From Actinomyces oricola (GTDB lineage Bacteria; Actinomycetota; Actinomycetes; Actinomycetales; Actinomycetaceae), in contig NZ_RYFV01000007.1 of the NCBI RefSeq assembly GCF_004104015.1, positions 43,058 through 107,057 of the forward strand: DNA of 64,000 nucleotides, read 5' to 3'. Under the pieces are notes generated by a model, which ran no database searches, was not told the origin of the DNA, and worked only from the letters and a program-made list of their open reading frames with translations. The position numbers and the translations under genes were made by a program. The stretch's first letter is position 1; each line of letters opens with the position of its first letter. This document shows positions 57,133 through 64,000 of this stretch, piece by piece.

Positions 57133-58554
57133 GTGACCACGCAGCCCATGACCCGACGTCAACGACGCGAGCTCGAGCGAGCCGCGGAGATGGCGAACGC
57201 GCCAGCCCCGGCTTTCGCGGGGGGCGCTCAGGCGGCTCCAGACGCCTCTCCGGTTGCACCGCCCACAACCGTCGAGCATGCGTCCAGGGAGCTGGGGCGC
57301 CGCTGGATCGCCCTACGCGCCGCCGCCTCCGAGACCGCCGAGCACGAGCAGGCTGTCAAGTACCAGCAGGAGCGCGTGCGCACGCCCGAGGAGACCGGCG
57401 GGCCCTCCGAGACTGACGGGCCGGGGAGGGGCGGCCACCATTGGATCGCCCTCCACTCGGCCCCCGGGGCTGTTGAGCACGGGCGCGCCCGCCCGCCCGC
57501 CGAGCCCCGCGTTGGCCGAGCCGCCTCACCCACGTCGCGGGCCGCCTCGCGGGCGCGCCGCCTCCACCAGGCGGCGCCCCCGGAGCGCCGTCTCCACCAG
57601 GACACCTCCCAGGAGCATCACCTCCAGCGAACAGCATTTCAGGAATTTCAGGAGGAGTACTCCGCCGGTCACAGTCATGGGGCTGAAAGTCGTGGAGCTG
57701 AGGAGGCCGCGCCCCAGGAGCGCAGTGGCCTTCCGGAGATGGATCCGCCGCCTCCGGCCAGGCCCCGGCACACTGCCCAGGGCACGGTCGGGCGCCTGGG
57801 CGTACTCGCCGTCCTGGGGGCCGTGACCATTGTCGCCCCCGTCTTCACGCACGTTCCCTCGGCCACCACCGCCTCGGCCGCACTGAGCAGTGGGGACACC
57901 ACAGTAAGCAATTCCTCATTGACGGAGTCCGTGCTCGGCTCGGACGCCGACGTCGACCCCGGTACGGACCCCGGCCTGTCCAACGTCCCCGACGCCGCCA
58001 CACTCGCCCGCATTCGCGAGGCCTACACCAATGCGGCGGTCACCTGCGCCGCCCAGCCCGCCGGCGCCAGCGGTGACACAACCGCCTTCACCACGGCTCC
58101 CGAGCTCTACATACCGATGATCACCGGTACCTACGCGCTCTCCTCGCCGTACGGCTATCGCATCCACCCCACCCTGGGCACTCTCAAGCTCCACGCCGGT
58201 CAGGACATGTCCGCCACTGCGGGGACCCCCATCTACGCCGCCGCCGCGGGCACAGTGGTCACCGCCGGTATGATCGACGGCACGGGGACGGTCACCATTG
58301 AGCACACCATTGATGGGCAGACCTGGTACACCAGTTACCTGCACATGTATGAGGACGGCATCTACGTCAAACAGGGCGACGTGGTCGCAGCCGGCCAACT
58401 CATCGCATCCGTCGGCTCCTCAGGCCGCTCCACCGGCCCGCACCTCCACTTCGAGGTGCGCACGGCCAACGACGGGGCCGATGAGACCACAGTGGACCCT
58501 CAGGCTTGGCTGGTTGAGCACAAGGCCGCTGAACTCACCACGGACTGCACCTGA
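57133..58554 (+). CDS. M23 family metallopeptidase, membrane-anchored
   Basis: This is a LytM-type peptidoglycan endopeptidase or its activator-like relative. The 473-residue protein has a long charged, low-complexity cytoplasmic part (1-220), one membrane segment at about 221-243, a Ser/Asp-rich linker and an M23 domain at about 332-455. The zinc residues are in HAGQD (about 354) and HLH (about 437), so the active site is intact. The start, GTG 57133 or ATG 57148 (MTRRQRRELE), is unsure because no clear ribosome-binding site is present. Confidence 0.88.
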   Translation: MTTQPMTRRQRRELERAAEMANAPAPAFAGGAQAAPDASPVAPPTTVEHASRELGRRWIALRAAASETAEHEQAVKYQQERVRTPEETGGPSETDGPGRGGHHWIALHSAPGAVEHGRARPPAEPRVGRAASPTSRAASRARRLHQAAPPERRLHQDTSQEHHLQRTAFQEFQEEYSAGHSHGAESRGAEEAAPQERSGLPEMDPPPPARPRHTAQGTVGRLGVLAVLGAVTIVAPVFTHVPSATTASAALSSGDTTVSNSSLTESVLGSDADVDPGTDPGLSNVPDAATLARIREAYTNAAVTCAAQPAGASGDTTAFTTAPELYIPMITGTYALSSPYGYRIHPTLGTLKLHAGQDMSATAGTPIYAAAAGTVVTAGMIDGTGTVTIEHTIDGQTWYTSYLHMYEDGIYVKQGDVVAAGQLIASVGSSGRSTGPHLHFEVRTANDGADETTVDPQAWLVEHKAAELTTDCT

Positions 58555-58618
58555 GCGCTACCGTGGGTCTGGTGGCCCTGCTTGAATCCCACCACACCCA
58601 CCACACCGGGAGGCACCT

Positions 58619-59365
58619 GTGAGCCGAGTGCGCCGTTGCGCTGTGATCGCCCACCGCGGCGGGGCTGCTGAGGTCCCTGAAAACACCTGGACCGCCGTTG
58701 AGCATGTCGCCGAGCTGGGACTGGCCTGGATGGAGACGGACCTGCGGGTCACTGTGGACGGCGTACCCGTCCTGTCCCACGACCCCGACCTCGTCCGCCT
58801 GGTGGGGGTCGACAAGGCCATTGGAGAGATGACGTGGGAGGAGTTGGCCGAGCATGACGCCGGGGACGGTCGCCCCCACGTGCGCCTCGACGACGCCCTG
58901 GCCGCCCACCCCGACCTGCGCCTCAATGTCGATCTCAAGGAGTCCGCCGTCGTCCAGCCGGCACTCCAGGTGGTCCGCGACGCCGGGGCCCTGGGGCGTG
59001 TCCGCTTCGCCTCCTTCTCCGCAAGGCGCCTGGCCGTGCTGCGCCGCCAGGAGCCCCGGGCCACGACCTCCCTGGGGGTGGGCGACATTGCCGGCCTACT
59101 ACTGCGCGCCGAGGCCTCCCTGGCCCTGCCGCACACCCGGTGGGGCTGGGCCAAGGGGCGCACCGACGCCGTCCAAGTGCCCGAACGCTTCCACGGCGTG
59201 CCCGTGGTGACGCCGCGCTTCGTTGCCGCCGCCCACAGCTCCGGGCTGGAGGTCCATGTGTGGACCGTCGACGAGCCCGCACAAATGCGACGCCTGGCCG
59301 CCTTGAACGTGGACGCCATTATGACTGATGTGCCAACCACCGCCGTGGCGGTGCTGGGCGGCTAG
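58619..59365 (+). CDS. Glycerophosphodiester phosphodiesterase
   Basis: This cytoplasmic 248-residue TIM-barrel enzyme splits glycerophosphodiesters into glycerol 3-phosphate and an alcohol. The catalytic and metal residues are in IAHRGGAAEVPENT (H12, R13, E21), METDLRVTVDGVPVLSHDPDL and LNVDLKE, and VWTVDEPAQMRRL near the end. No signal peptide is seen. A GGGAGG site precedes the GTG start. Confidence 0.94.
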   Translation: MSRVRRCAVIAHRGGAAEVPENTWTAVEHVAELGLAWMETDLRVTVDGVPVLSHDPDLVRLVGVDKAIGEMTWEELAEHDAGDGRPHVRLDDALAAHPDLRLNVDLKESAVVQPALQVVRDAGALGRVRFASFSARRLAVLRRQEPRATTSLGVGDIAGLLLRAEASLALPHTRWGWAKGRTDAVQVPERFHGVPVVTPRFVAAAHSSGLEVHVWTVDEPAQMRRLAALNVDAIMTDVPTTAVAVLGG

Positions 59366-59415
59366 ACGGCCTGTCCGATGAGCGGTGTGTGGGGTGGGGC
59401 GGTTTTCAACAGTGA

Positions 59416-59433
59416 GCGGTTCTGGCGAACCGC
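59416..59433 (+). terminator. Hairpin after the glycerophosphodiesterase gene
   Basis: GCGGTT and AACCGC form a 6-bp stem with a 6-base loop, nested in a longer GGGCGGTT...AACCGCCC pair (59397-59435), 50 bases after the stop codon. Confidence 0.45.
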
Positions 59434-59581
59434 CCGGCGAAGGGGAAAAGCGAACGCGTTGAGCGCTGGCTTCCACATCATTACCGCCTGAACCCACACC
59501 ATGTGAGGCCAAGGCCTCCTGAGCTGGTTGTTGCTTGTGGCCCTGGCGTCCTGAGGTCTCATTGGCCCGGTTCTTGGTGGT

Positions 59582-59783
59582 GTTGCACATTCTTCTTGCG
59601 TCGGCCTGTGAGGGATCGTTGGTATTTCAACGATTCCTCGTTGCAGGGGGTCGGTTCGGCAAGGATGAATGTGCAATGGCGTCCCCGTTCGCACATTCAT
59701 CCCGTTCCTGGGCGCCCGGATTCCGGGCAGATCCGCAGGATTCCGCGCTTCACCGCTCCTTGGGGGAGGAAAGAATGTGCAAC
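59582..59783. repeat. Structured element built of inverted TGCACATTC motifs
   Basis: A perfect 13-bp inverted repeat, GTTGCACATTCTT at 59582-59594 and AAGAATGTGCAAC at 59771-59783, encloses about 176 bases. Inside are a hairpin with an 11-bp stem and one G-T pair (59611-59638) and a second inverted pair, GGATGAATGTGC at 59663-59674 and GCACATTCATCC at 59691-59702. The TGCACATTC core thus occurs four times in alternating orientation. The element may be a MITE-like relic, a structured RNA or a cluster of protein sites. No gene is seen from 59366 to 60050. Confidence 0.6.
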
Positions 59784-60050
59784 GCTCACACCCGGGCGCG
59801 CGCCAGGGGGATCCCAGACGGCGTGAGCCCGGAGAGCCGGGCGGCGTCAGAGTCGACAGGAACGTCCCCTCTCTCGGGCTCGTCATCCCCCAAGGGTCGC
59901 GCCTGGAGATCAAGCCGCACGAGGACTGGATCCCGAAGCAGGCTGAGACGATCCGCCTGTGGCAGCAGCGGCAGGACACGCTCCCGCTACCGGAGCTCGC
60001 ACGCCGCTCGGCGTCGCCCTTGAAGCCACCTCCCCTGAAGGCGTGGTACC

Positions 60051-60290
60051 AGTACAAATGCGAGGATCCGCGGCAACAAGACCAGCGAGATAAGCAAGGG
60101 CACTGTCAGCCGACGGAGTGCTCAGGACACTGTCCCGGAAACGGGCGTGCGCACGGTGCGCGGCCAGTGTCCCGGGCTCGGCGTAGCCGGCACGGTTGTT
60201 CTTGGGGTTGCCGAGTTCTGGCCGGTGCTCGTACACCAGGCCGGATGCCTCCAGGCGCTCACGCAGGCGGTTCTTGGAGAAGTCGCACAC
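60051..60290 (-). pseudogene. DUF488 family remnant
   Basis: On the minus strand CPVCDFSKNRLRERLEASGL, then VYEHRPELGNPKNNRAGYAE, matches the middle of DUF488 proteins (FSK-L-L...GI-Y-H-P-LGNPK-NRAG). The N-terminal strand with the DVR motif is missing and the C-terminal Cys-rich end (LCYE) is lost after PRICT, so only about 80 residues survive. No start signal is present. The match is from recalled family pattern. Confidence 0.6.
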
Positions 60291-60515
60291 GGGACACCGG
60301 GCTGAGGCGCACATCGACCAGGCGCGAGGCTCCGACGCCATCCGTGCAGTGGGGGAGCCGGGGCTCGCACCATCTGATACGCGCCCAGGCCGGGTCGGAT
60401 CGGCGGCTCTCCCCGGTCCACAGGATGGACAGCGGGGCACTCCGCTTGCGAGACACCTCACCCGCGGGGCGCCCACGGTCCCGCATAGTAGGATTCGCCG
60501 CCAAGGAGGACCAGG

Positions 60516-60761
60516 ATGAGCACGGACCCGTGCTTCCCCTTCACCCCTGACAAGTGGTGGCCCGACCTGTTCGAGCCCCTGAGCCGGGCCGAGCACGAGG
60601 GGCACATCGACAGTCTGGCGGTCAGCTGGCACGAGGGCCGGGTGCCCAACCGCGCCGACGTCGAGGACCACCTCGCTGTAGCCAGGGGTGAGCTCACTGT
60701 CCTGCAGGTGGCTCTGCGGAGCGCCGACCGCGTTTCAGCGCCCGGCGCCGTTCGTGCCTGA
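60516..60761 (+). CDS. VbhA-like antitoxin of a Fic toxin system
   Basis: This 81-residue protein has an excellent AAGGAGG site 6 bases before the ATG. Its central helix SWHEGRVPNRADVEDHLAVA followed by RGEL lines up with the VbhA inhibitory motif region (EG-x2-P-x3-V...GEL) that blocks the Fic active site. At the position of the usual Ser four before the Glu it has Val36, so the S-x3-E-G motif is altered. The reading frame downstream looks like a broken toxin. It may be an orphan antitoxin. Confidence 0.6.
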   Translation: MSTDPCFPFTPDKWWPDLFEPLSRAEHEGHIDSLAVSWHEGRVPNRADVEDHLAVARGELTVLQVALRSADRVSAPGAVRA

Positions 60762-61106
60762 GCAGCCCGGCTGGAGCGAGTAAGCGAGTACTGCTACCCC
60801 GAGACGGCCGTCGAGCATCCCGGTGATGTTGTCCAGGGGGCGCTGCGCAATATCCCCTGGCAGCGGCTCGACCGCGGTGACCCGGGCGCCTACACCATGC
60901 GCTGGTCTGCCGTGCCGCCGGCCCAGTGGAACGAGGCCTGCGGCGACGCCATGCCGCTCCCGGGCTCGGCCCGCCCCCGCCCGGCCGCGCTGGAGCCCGT
61001 AATGGCGCGCATTATTCAGCCCGGCAACGAGAACTCCGGTGAATGGGGCGACGGCGTCCTCAGCGCCTCCACCCCTGGCCGGGGCGCACGTCGACCGCCC
61101 ACCTGA
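60762..61106 (+). pseudogene. Possible Fic-toxin remnant and unassigned decayed sequence
   Basis: The frame of the antitoxin continues past its TGA without another stop to 61106. The first residues, ARLERVSEYCYPET, resemble the N-terminus of VbhT/Fic toxins, but there is no HPFREGN Fic motif and no start codon with a ribosome-binding site. The rest (for example IPWQRLDRGDPGAYTMRW) is not recognised. It is best read as a gene remnant. Confidence 0.4.
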
Positions 61107-61123
61107 CAGAGTCCAGCGTCGTT

Positions 61124-61966
61124 TCAGTGGTCATTTCCGGCAAGTGTGGGATTGTGTAGGCGGTACCGTCCACCGGCGATTGCCGCGATGACGCCACCGT
61201 CGATGAGCAGGTCGGCGCCAGTGAGGAAGGTGGCGCCCATCATGAACGCGGCCGCCTGGCCGATCTCGTCGGGTGTACCGACCCGCTTGGCGGGAGAGGC
61301 CTCGATCATGGCCCGGTAGCCCGCGGCGCCGGGCCCGCTCATCTCGTCGCGTGCGAGTGGAGTCATGATGATGCCGGGGCTGATCGAGTTGACGCGAGCG
61401 CCGCGATCGCCCCAGGTCAGCGCGGCCGCCTGGACGCGCAGGATATTGGCGCGTTTGGCCATGCTGTAGGCATGGCCCGAGTCGGTGATGGATGCCAGCG
61501 CCGGCAACCCCGCCAGCTCGCGAGCCGGTGTCCGGGCGAGTGCGCGGCTGGTGGCCTCATCGAGTGGCGGCAGCATGTACCCCGCCTGGCTGGCGATGAC
61601 AATGCCCGCGCCTCCGGGCGCGACGAGGCGTCCGAACTCCTCCAGCACGAGGGCGGTTCCGACGACATCGACCGCAACGATGGCCTGCGCACTCGCCTGC
61701 ACCGGCGAGACCCCGGCCGCATGGATGACATGCGTCACAGCGCCCAAAGATGCGGCATGCTCGACCAGCGCGGCCACCGAGTCTGCGTCGGAGACGTCGA
61801 CCTGTGCGGGGCGCGCGTCGAAGCCGTCGTCGAGGAATGCCTCGACGACGGCACGGGCGGCGTCCTCGCGCAGGTCCGCAACCAGCAGTGTGTGTCCGGA
61901 TGCCACGCGGCGGGCGATGGCGCGTCCGATCGAGCCTGCCCCAATCAGTACGACGACGTTCCCCAT
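61124..61966 (-). CDS. Short-chain dehydrogenase/reductase (SDR)
   Basis: This 280-residue NAD(P)-dependent oxidoreductase has a Rossmann start VVVLIGAGSIGRAIARRV, with GAGSIG in place of the usual TGxxxGxG, and the catalytic Tyr and Lys in HAYSMAKRAN. SISPGIIMTPLARDEM and a C-terminal TFLTGADLLIDGG are typical. GGAGG is 7 bases before the ATG. It is divergent from the next TetR gene with two palindromic sites between. Isoleucine is coded mostly by ATC, unlike the core genes. Confidence 0.9.
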   Translation of the reverse strand: MGNVVVLIGAGSIGRAIARRVASGHTLLVADLREDAARAVVEAFLDDGFDARPAQVDVSDADSVAALVEHAASLGAVTHVIHAAGVSPVQASAQAIVAVDVVGTALVLEEFGRLVAPGGAGIVIASQAGYMLPPLDEATSRALARTPARELAGLPALASITDSGHAYSMAKRANILRVQAAALTWGDRGARVNSISPGIIMTPLARDEMSGPGAAGYRAMIEASPAKRVGTPDEIGQAAAFMMGATFLTGADLLIDGGVIAAIAGGRYRLHNPTLAGNDH

Positions 61967-61985
61967 TGATGTTCCTCCATTATTT

Positions 61986-62031
61986 GACCGATGGTCGCTT
62001 ACTGTGTCACGATGGTAACCGACCGTTGGTT
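61986..62031. promoter_or_regulatory. Two palindromic operator-like sites between SDR and TetR genes
   Basis: GACCGATGGTC (61986-61996) has 4-bp arms GACC/GGTC. AACCGACCGTTGGTT (62017-62031) is symmetric at 12 of 15 positions. Both contain ACC-N3-GGT-like cores. They lie between the divergent start codons where a TetR repressor normally binds. Confidence 0.55.
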
Positions 62032-62062
62032 GGATGCCGAGCGAGATGGAGGAAGGTCCGAC

Positions 62063-62731
62063 GTGTCGAGGGAGGATCAACTGGGCGGAGCAGGTTTCCA
62101 GCGGGCCCGTACGGCGGCCCAGCGCACGCTGCGCCGCGAGCACATTCTCGGAGTCGCCCGGGAACTGCTGGCCGAGCGCCGGGTGCCCGAGCTCGGGCTC
62201 AATGAGCTCGCCCGGAGGGTAGGCCTGGCCAAGGCGAGCCTGCTCGGCTACTTCGGCTCGCGGGAGGCAGTGCTGTTGGAACTGACCCGCCGGGAGTACA
62301 CGGACTGGGTGGACGAGCTCGAGTCCGCCAAGGGGCCGCACACTCCGGCACAGTTCGCCCGCCGGCTGGCCGAAACGGCCATCTCCCACCCCCTCCTGGG
62401 CGAGCTCCTGTCCAACTTGATGACCAGCCTGGAACACAACGTCAGCACCGAAGAGATCATTGCGTTCAAGGGTGCGATGTACGACCAGATCGAGCGGCTG
62501 CAGCGACTCCTAGATACGGTCATCGGCCCACTCCCACCCGAGCGACAACTCGTCCTGGTGCCCGGCATCCACGCGCTGATCATCGAATTCCACTCGCTGG
62601 CCCATCCCTCTAAGGCGCTGCAAAGCGCAGCCGCGCTCGACCCGCGCATCCACTGCGGTCTACCCGACCACACGGGCAGCCTCGCCGCTGCCCTGACTCT
62701 CTATCTCACCGGCGCTCGCGCCACCGACTGA
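62063..62731 (+). CDS. TetR/AcrR family regulator
   Basis: This 222-residue regulator has a helix-turn-helix LNELARRVGLAKASLLGYFGSREAVLLEL and a C-terminal effector domain. GTG 62063 is chosen for its GGAGGAAGG site 7 bases upstream; the frame before it runs through the operator region. It probably represses the divergent SDR gene and the aldo/keto reductase that follows 12 bases downstream. Confidence 0.88.
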   Translation: MSREDQLGGAGFQRARTAAQRTLRREHILGVARELLAERRVPELGLNELARRVGLAKASLLGYFGSREAVLLELTRREYTDWVDELESAKGPHTPAQFARRLAETAISHPLLGELLSNLMTSLEHNVSTEEIIAFKGAMYDQIERLQRLLDTVIGPLPPERQLVLVPGIHALIIEFHSLAHPSKALQSAAALDPRIHCGLPDHTGSLAAALTLYLTGARATD

Positions 62732-62743
62732 AAGGCAACTCTC

Positions 62744-63592
62744 ATGCAGTACATCACTCTCAACAACGGCGTCCGCATGCCGATCCTGGGCTTCGGCGTC
62801 TACCAAGTTCCCGCAGCCGAGACCGAGGCCGCCGTATCGGCTGCGCTGGAGGCCGGGTATCGCCTGATCGACACCGCCGCCGCGTATCAGAACGAGGAGG
62901 CTGTCGGGCGCGCGATCGCGGCCTCCGGAATCCCCCGCGACGAGCTGTTCGTCACCACCAAGCTGTGGATCGCCGACGCCGGCGAGACCCGCGCTCGCAC
63001 CGCCTTCGAGCGCTCCCTCGCCAAGCTCGGTCTCGACTACCTCGACCTGTACCTGATCCACCAGCCCTTCGGGGACTACTACGGCTCCTGGCGGGCCATG
63101 GAGAGGATCAACGCCGAGGGCCTGAGCCGCGCCATCGGGGTCTCCAACTTCTACCCGGACCGCCTGGCCGACCTCATTGCCCACAACGAGATCGTTCCGG
63201 CCGTCAACCAGGTCGAGACCCACCCCTTCAACGCGCGCTTCACGGACCAGGAGTACATGGCCGGCAAAGGCGTTGCCATCGAGTCGTGGGGTCCGTTCGC
63301 GGAGGGCAAGCACGGCATCTTCACCCACCCGACGCTGACCGCCATCGGTGAGCGGTACGGCAAGTCCGCCGCCCAGGTGGTGCTGCGCTGGCTCGTACAG
63401 CGCGACGTGGTCGCTATCCCCAAGTCAGTGCGCCCGGAGCGCATGGCTGAGAACTTCGACGTCTTCGACTTCGAACTGGACGATGCCGACATGGCCGCGA
63501 TCGCGACCCTCGACACCGGGGAGTCCTCGTTCGTCGATCATCACTCGCCCGAGACCGTCGAATGGCTGGCCACGTTGAAGTTCGAGAACTGA
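62744..63592 (+). CDS. Aldo/keto reductase
   Basis: This 282-residue AKR5-type reductase (2,5-diketo-gluconate reductase-like) has catalytic residues D43, Y48, K73 and H106 ([25 protein letters not shown]) and the NADPH tail [13 protein letters not shown]. The ATG follows a GAAAGG site. It is downstream of the TetR gene and one base upstream of the truncated NAD(P)-binding gene. In this gene nearly every Ile codon is ATC. Confidence 0.94.
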   Translation: MQYITLNNGVRMPILGFGVYQVPAAETEAAVSAALEAGYRLIDTAAAYQNEEAVGRAIAASGIPRDELFVTTKLWIADAGETRARTAFERSLAKLGLDYLDLYLIHQPFGDYYGSWRAMERINAEGLSRAIGVSNFYPDRLADLIAHNEIVPAVNQVETHPFNARFTDQEYMAGKGVAIESWGPFAEGKHGIFTHPTLTAIGERYGKSAAQVVLRWLVQRDVVAIPKSVRPERMAENFDVFDFELDDADMAAIATLDTGESSFVDHHSPETVEWLATLKFEN

Positions 63593-63593
63593 C

Positions 63594-63851
63594 ATGACCG
63601 TCCTCGTCATCGGCGCTACCGGCACCATTGGCCGCGAGGTCGTCGGCCAGCTCCTAGCCTCCGGGCGTGAAGCCCGCGCTCTCACGCGCGACATCGCCCG
63701 TGCTCGTCACGTGCTGGGCGACGGCGTTGAACTCGTCGAGGGAGACCTCGCCAGCACTTCGGTGCTCGCGGACGCCCTGAACGGCATCGAGGGGGTCATC
63801 CTCACCCACGGCGGCGACTCAGACCCCGAGGGCATCTATGGCCGGCTTTAA
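63594..63851 (+). pseudogene. NmrA-like NAD(P)-binding protein, truncated by an insertion sequence
   Basis: The 85 residues begin MTVLVIGATGTIGREVVGQLLASGRE, the NAD(P)-binding start of NmrA-like/atypical SDR proteins, and run through GVELVEGDLAS to GGDSDPEGIYGRL. Family members have about 280 residues, so some 70 percent is missing. The stop codon TAA overlaps the stop of a transposase read on the other strand, placing the insertion junction close to 63840. It follows the aldo/keto reductase by 1 base, so it was part of that operon. Confidence 0.85.
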
Positions 63852-64000
63852 ACAAGATCGTTGTCGGGCCGTATTGTTGGTAGGTGTTCGAAGTCGTAGT
63901 CGAAGGTGCGGCTGGTGATGTAGTCGGTGAACGCGGTGTAGGTCTGCTCGGGGGTGTCGTGTTGGATGTTGGCGATGCTTCCTTTGGCCGTGTTCCAGAC
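63848..64000 (-). mobile_element. Insertion sequence, C-terminal end of a transposase gene
   Basis: On the minus strand the last 50 codons read VWNTAKGSIANIQHDTPEQ, then a segment with FTDYITSRTFDYDFEHLP and the end RPDNDLV before TAA. This looks like the C-terminus of an IS transposase; the family cannot be named from this part. The gene continues beyond the right edge. The DNA here is clearly less GC-rich than the core. Confidence 0.75.

Noticed and set aside
59669..60550. A 293-codon plus-strand frame in the decayed region
   Set aside because: It runs through the inverted-repeat element and antisense to the DUF488 relic, is Arg/Gly/Pro-rich and has no start signal.

Overview
The window is high-GC DNA from an actinobacterium, most likely Actinomyces or a close relative. 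Evidence for this is the mycothiol-type SigH/RsrA pair, the 24-residue ribosomal protein bL37, a Kgd-type 2-oxoglutarate enzyme, a monomeric NADP isocitrate dehydrogenase, frequent GTG/TTG starts and DtxR-type iron boxes. The genus is an inference. I see no rRNA or tRNA gene, CRISPR array, prophage or replication origin.

Layout. 1-7.1 kb is housekeeping: the end of a DUF6912 gene, the SbcCD nuclease, undecaprenyl-diphosphatase and a HisN-type phosphatase. 7.4-15 kb is an accessory block with a TetR/cupin/DUF2255 group, a toxin-antitoxin pair whose first start codon adjoins a perfect 11-bp palindrome, and an XRE regulator next to a hydrolase, a quinone reductase, an aldo/keto reductase and a zinc alcohol dehydrogenase. 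15.2-23 kb holds two ABC systems around a TetR gene, each preceded by a DtxR/IdeR-like box. One is an FtsX-like permease with its ATPase. The other is a YbtPQ/IrtAB-like pair of fused permease-ATPases, so both are probably controlled by iron.

23-41.9 kb is one nitrate-respiration block. It contains narK-narGHJI, molybdate uptake (modA and a fused modB-modC) and nearly a full molybdenum cofactor set (mog, mobA, moaC, moeA, moaE, moaD, moaA). It ends with a winged-helix regulator with exactly three cysteines, spaced much like SufR-type Fe-S sensors. The block imports molybdate, makes the cofactor and supplies the nitrate reductase. No NarXL-like two-component pair is visible, which makes the three-cysteine protein the best local candidate regulator.

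42-59.4 kb is conserved core: rsgA-aroA, icd, a DoxX protein, sigH-rsrA with a SigH-type promoter, bL37, an SGNH-fold protein lacking its catalytic residues, kgd, two CNNM/CorC-type membrane proteins, an M23 peptidase and a glycerophosphodiesterase. From 59.4 kb the DNA is decayed and mobile. It has a 200-bp element built of inverted TGCACATTC motifs, a DUF488 remnant, a VbhA-like antitoxin followed by what may be a Fic-toxin remnant, then an apparently imported SDR/TetR/aldo-keto reductase cluster with different codon use. Its last gene is cut off by an insertion sequence at the right edge.
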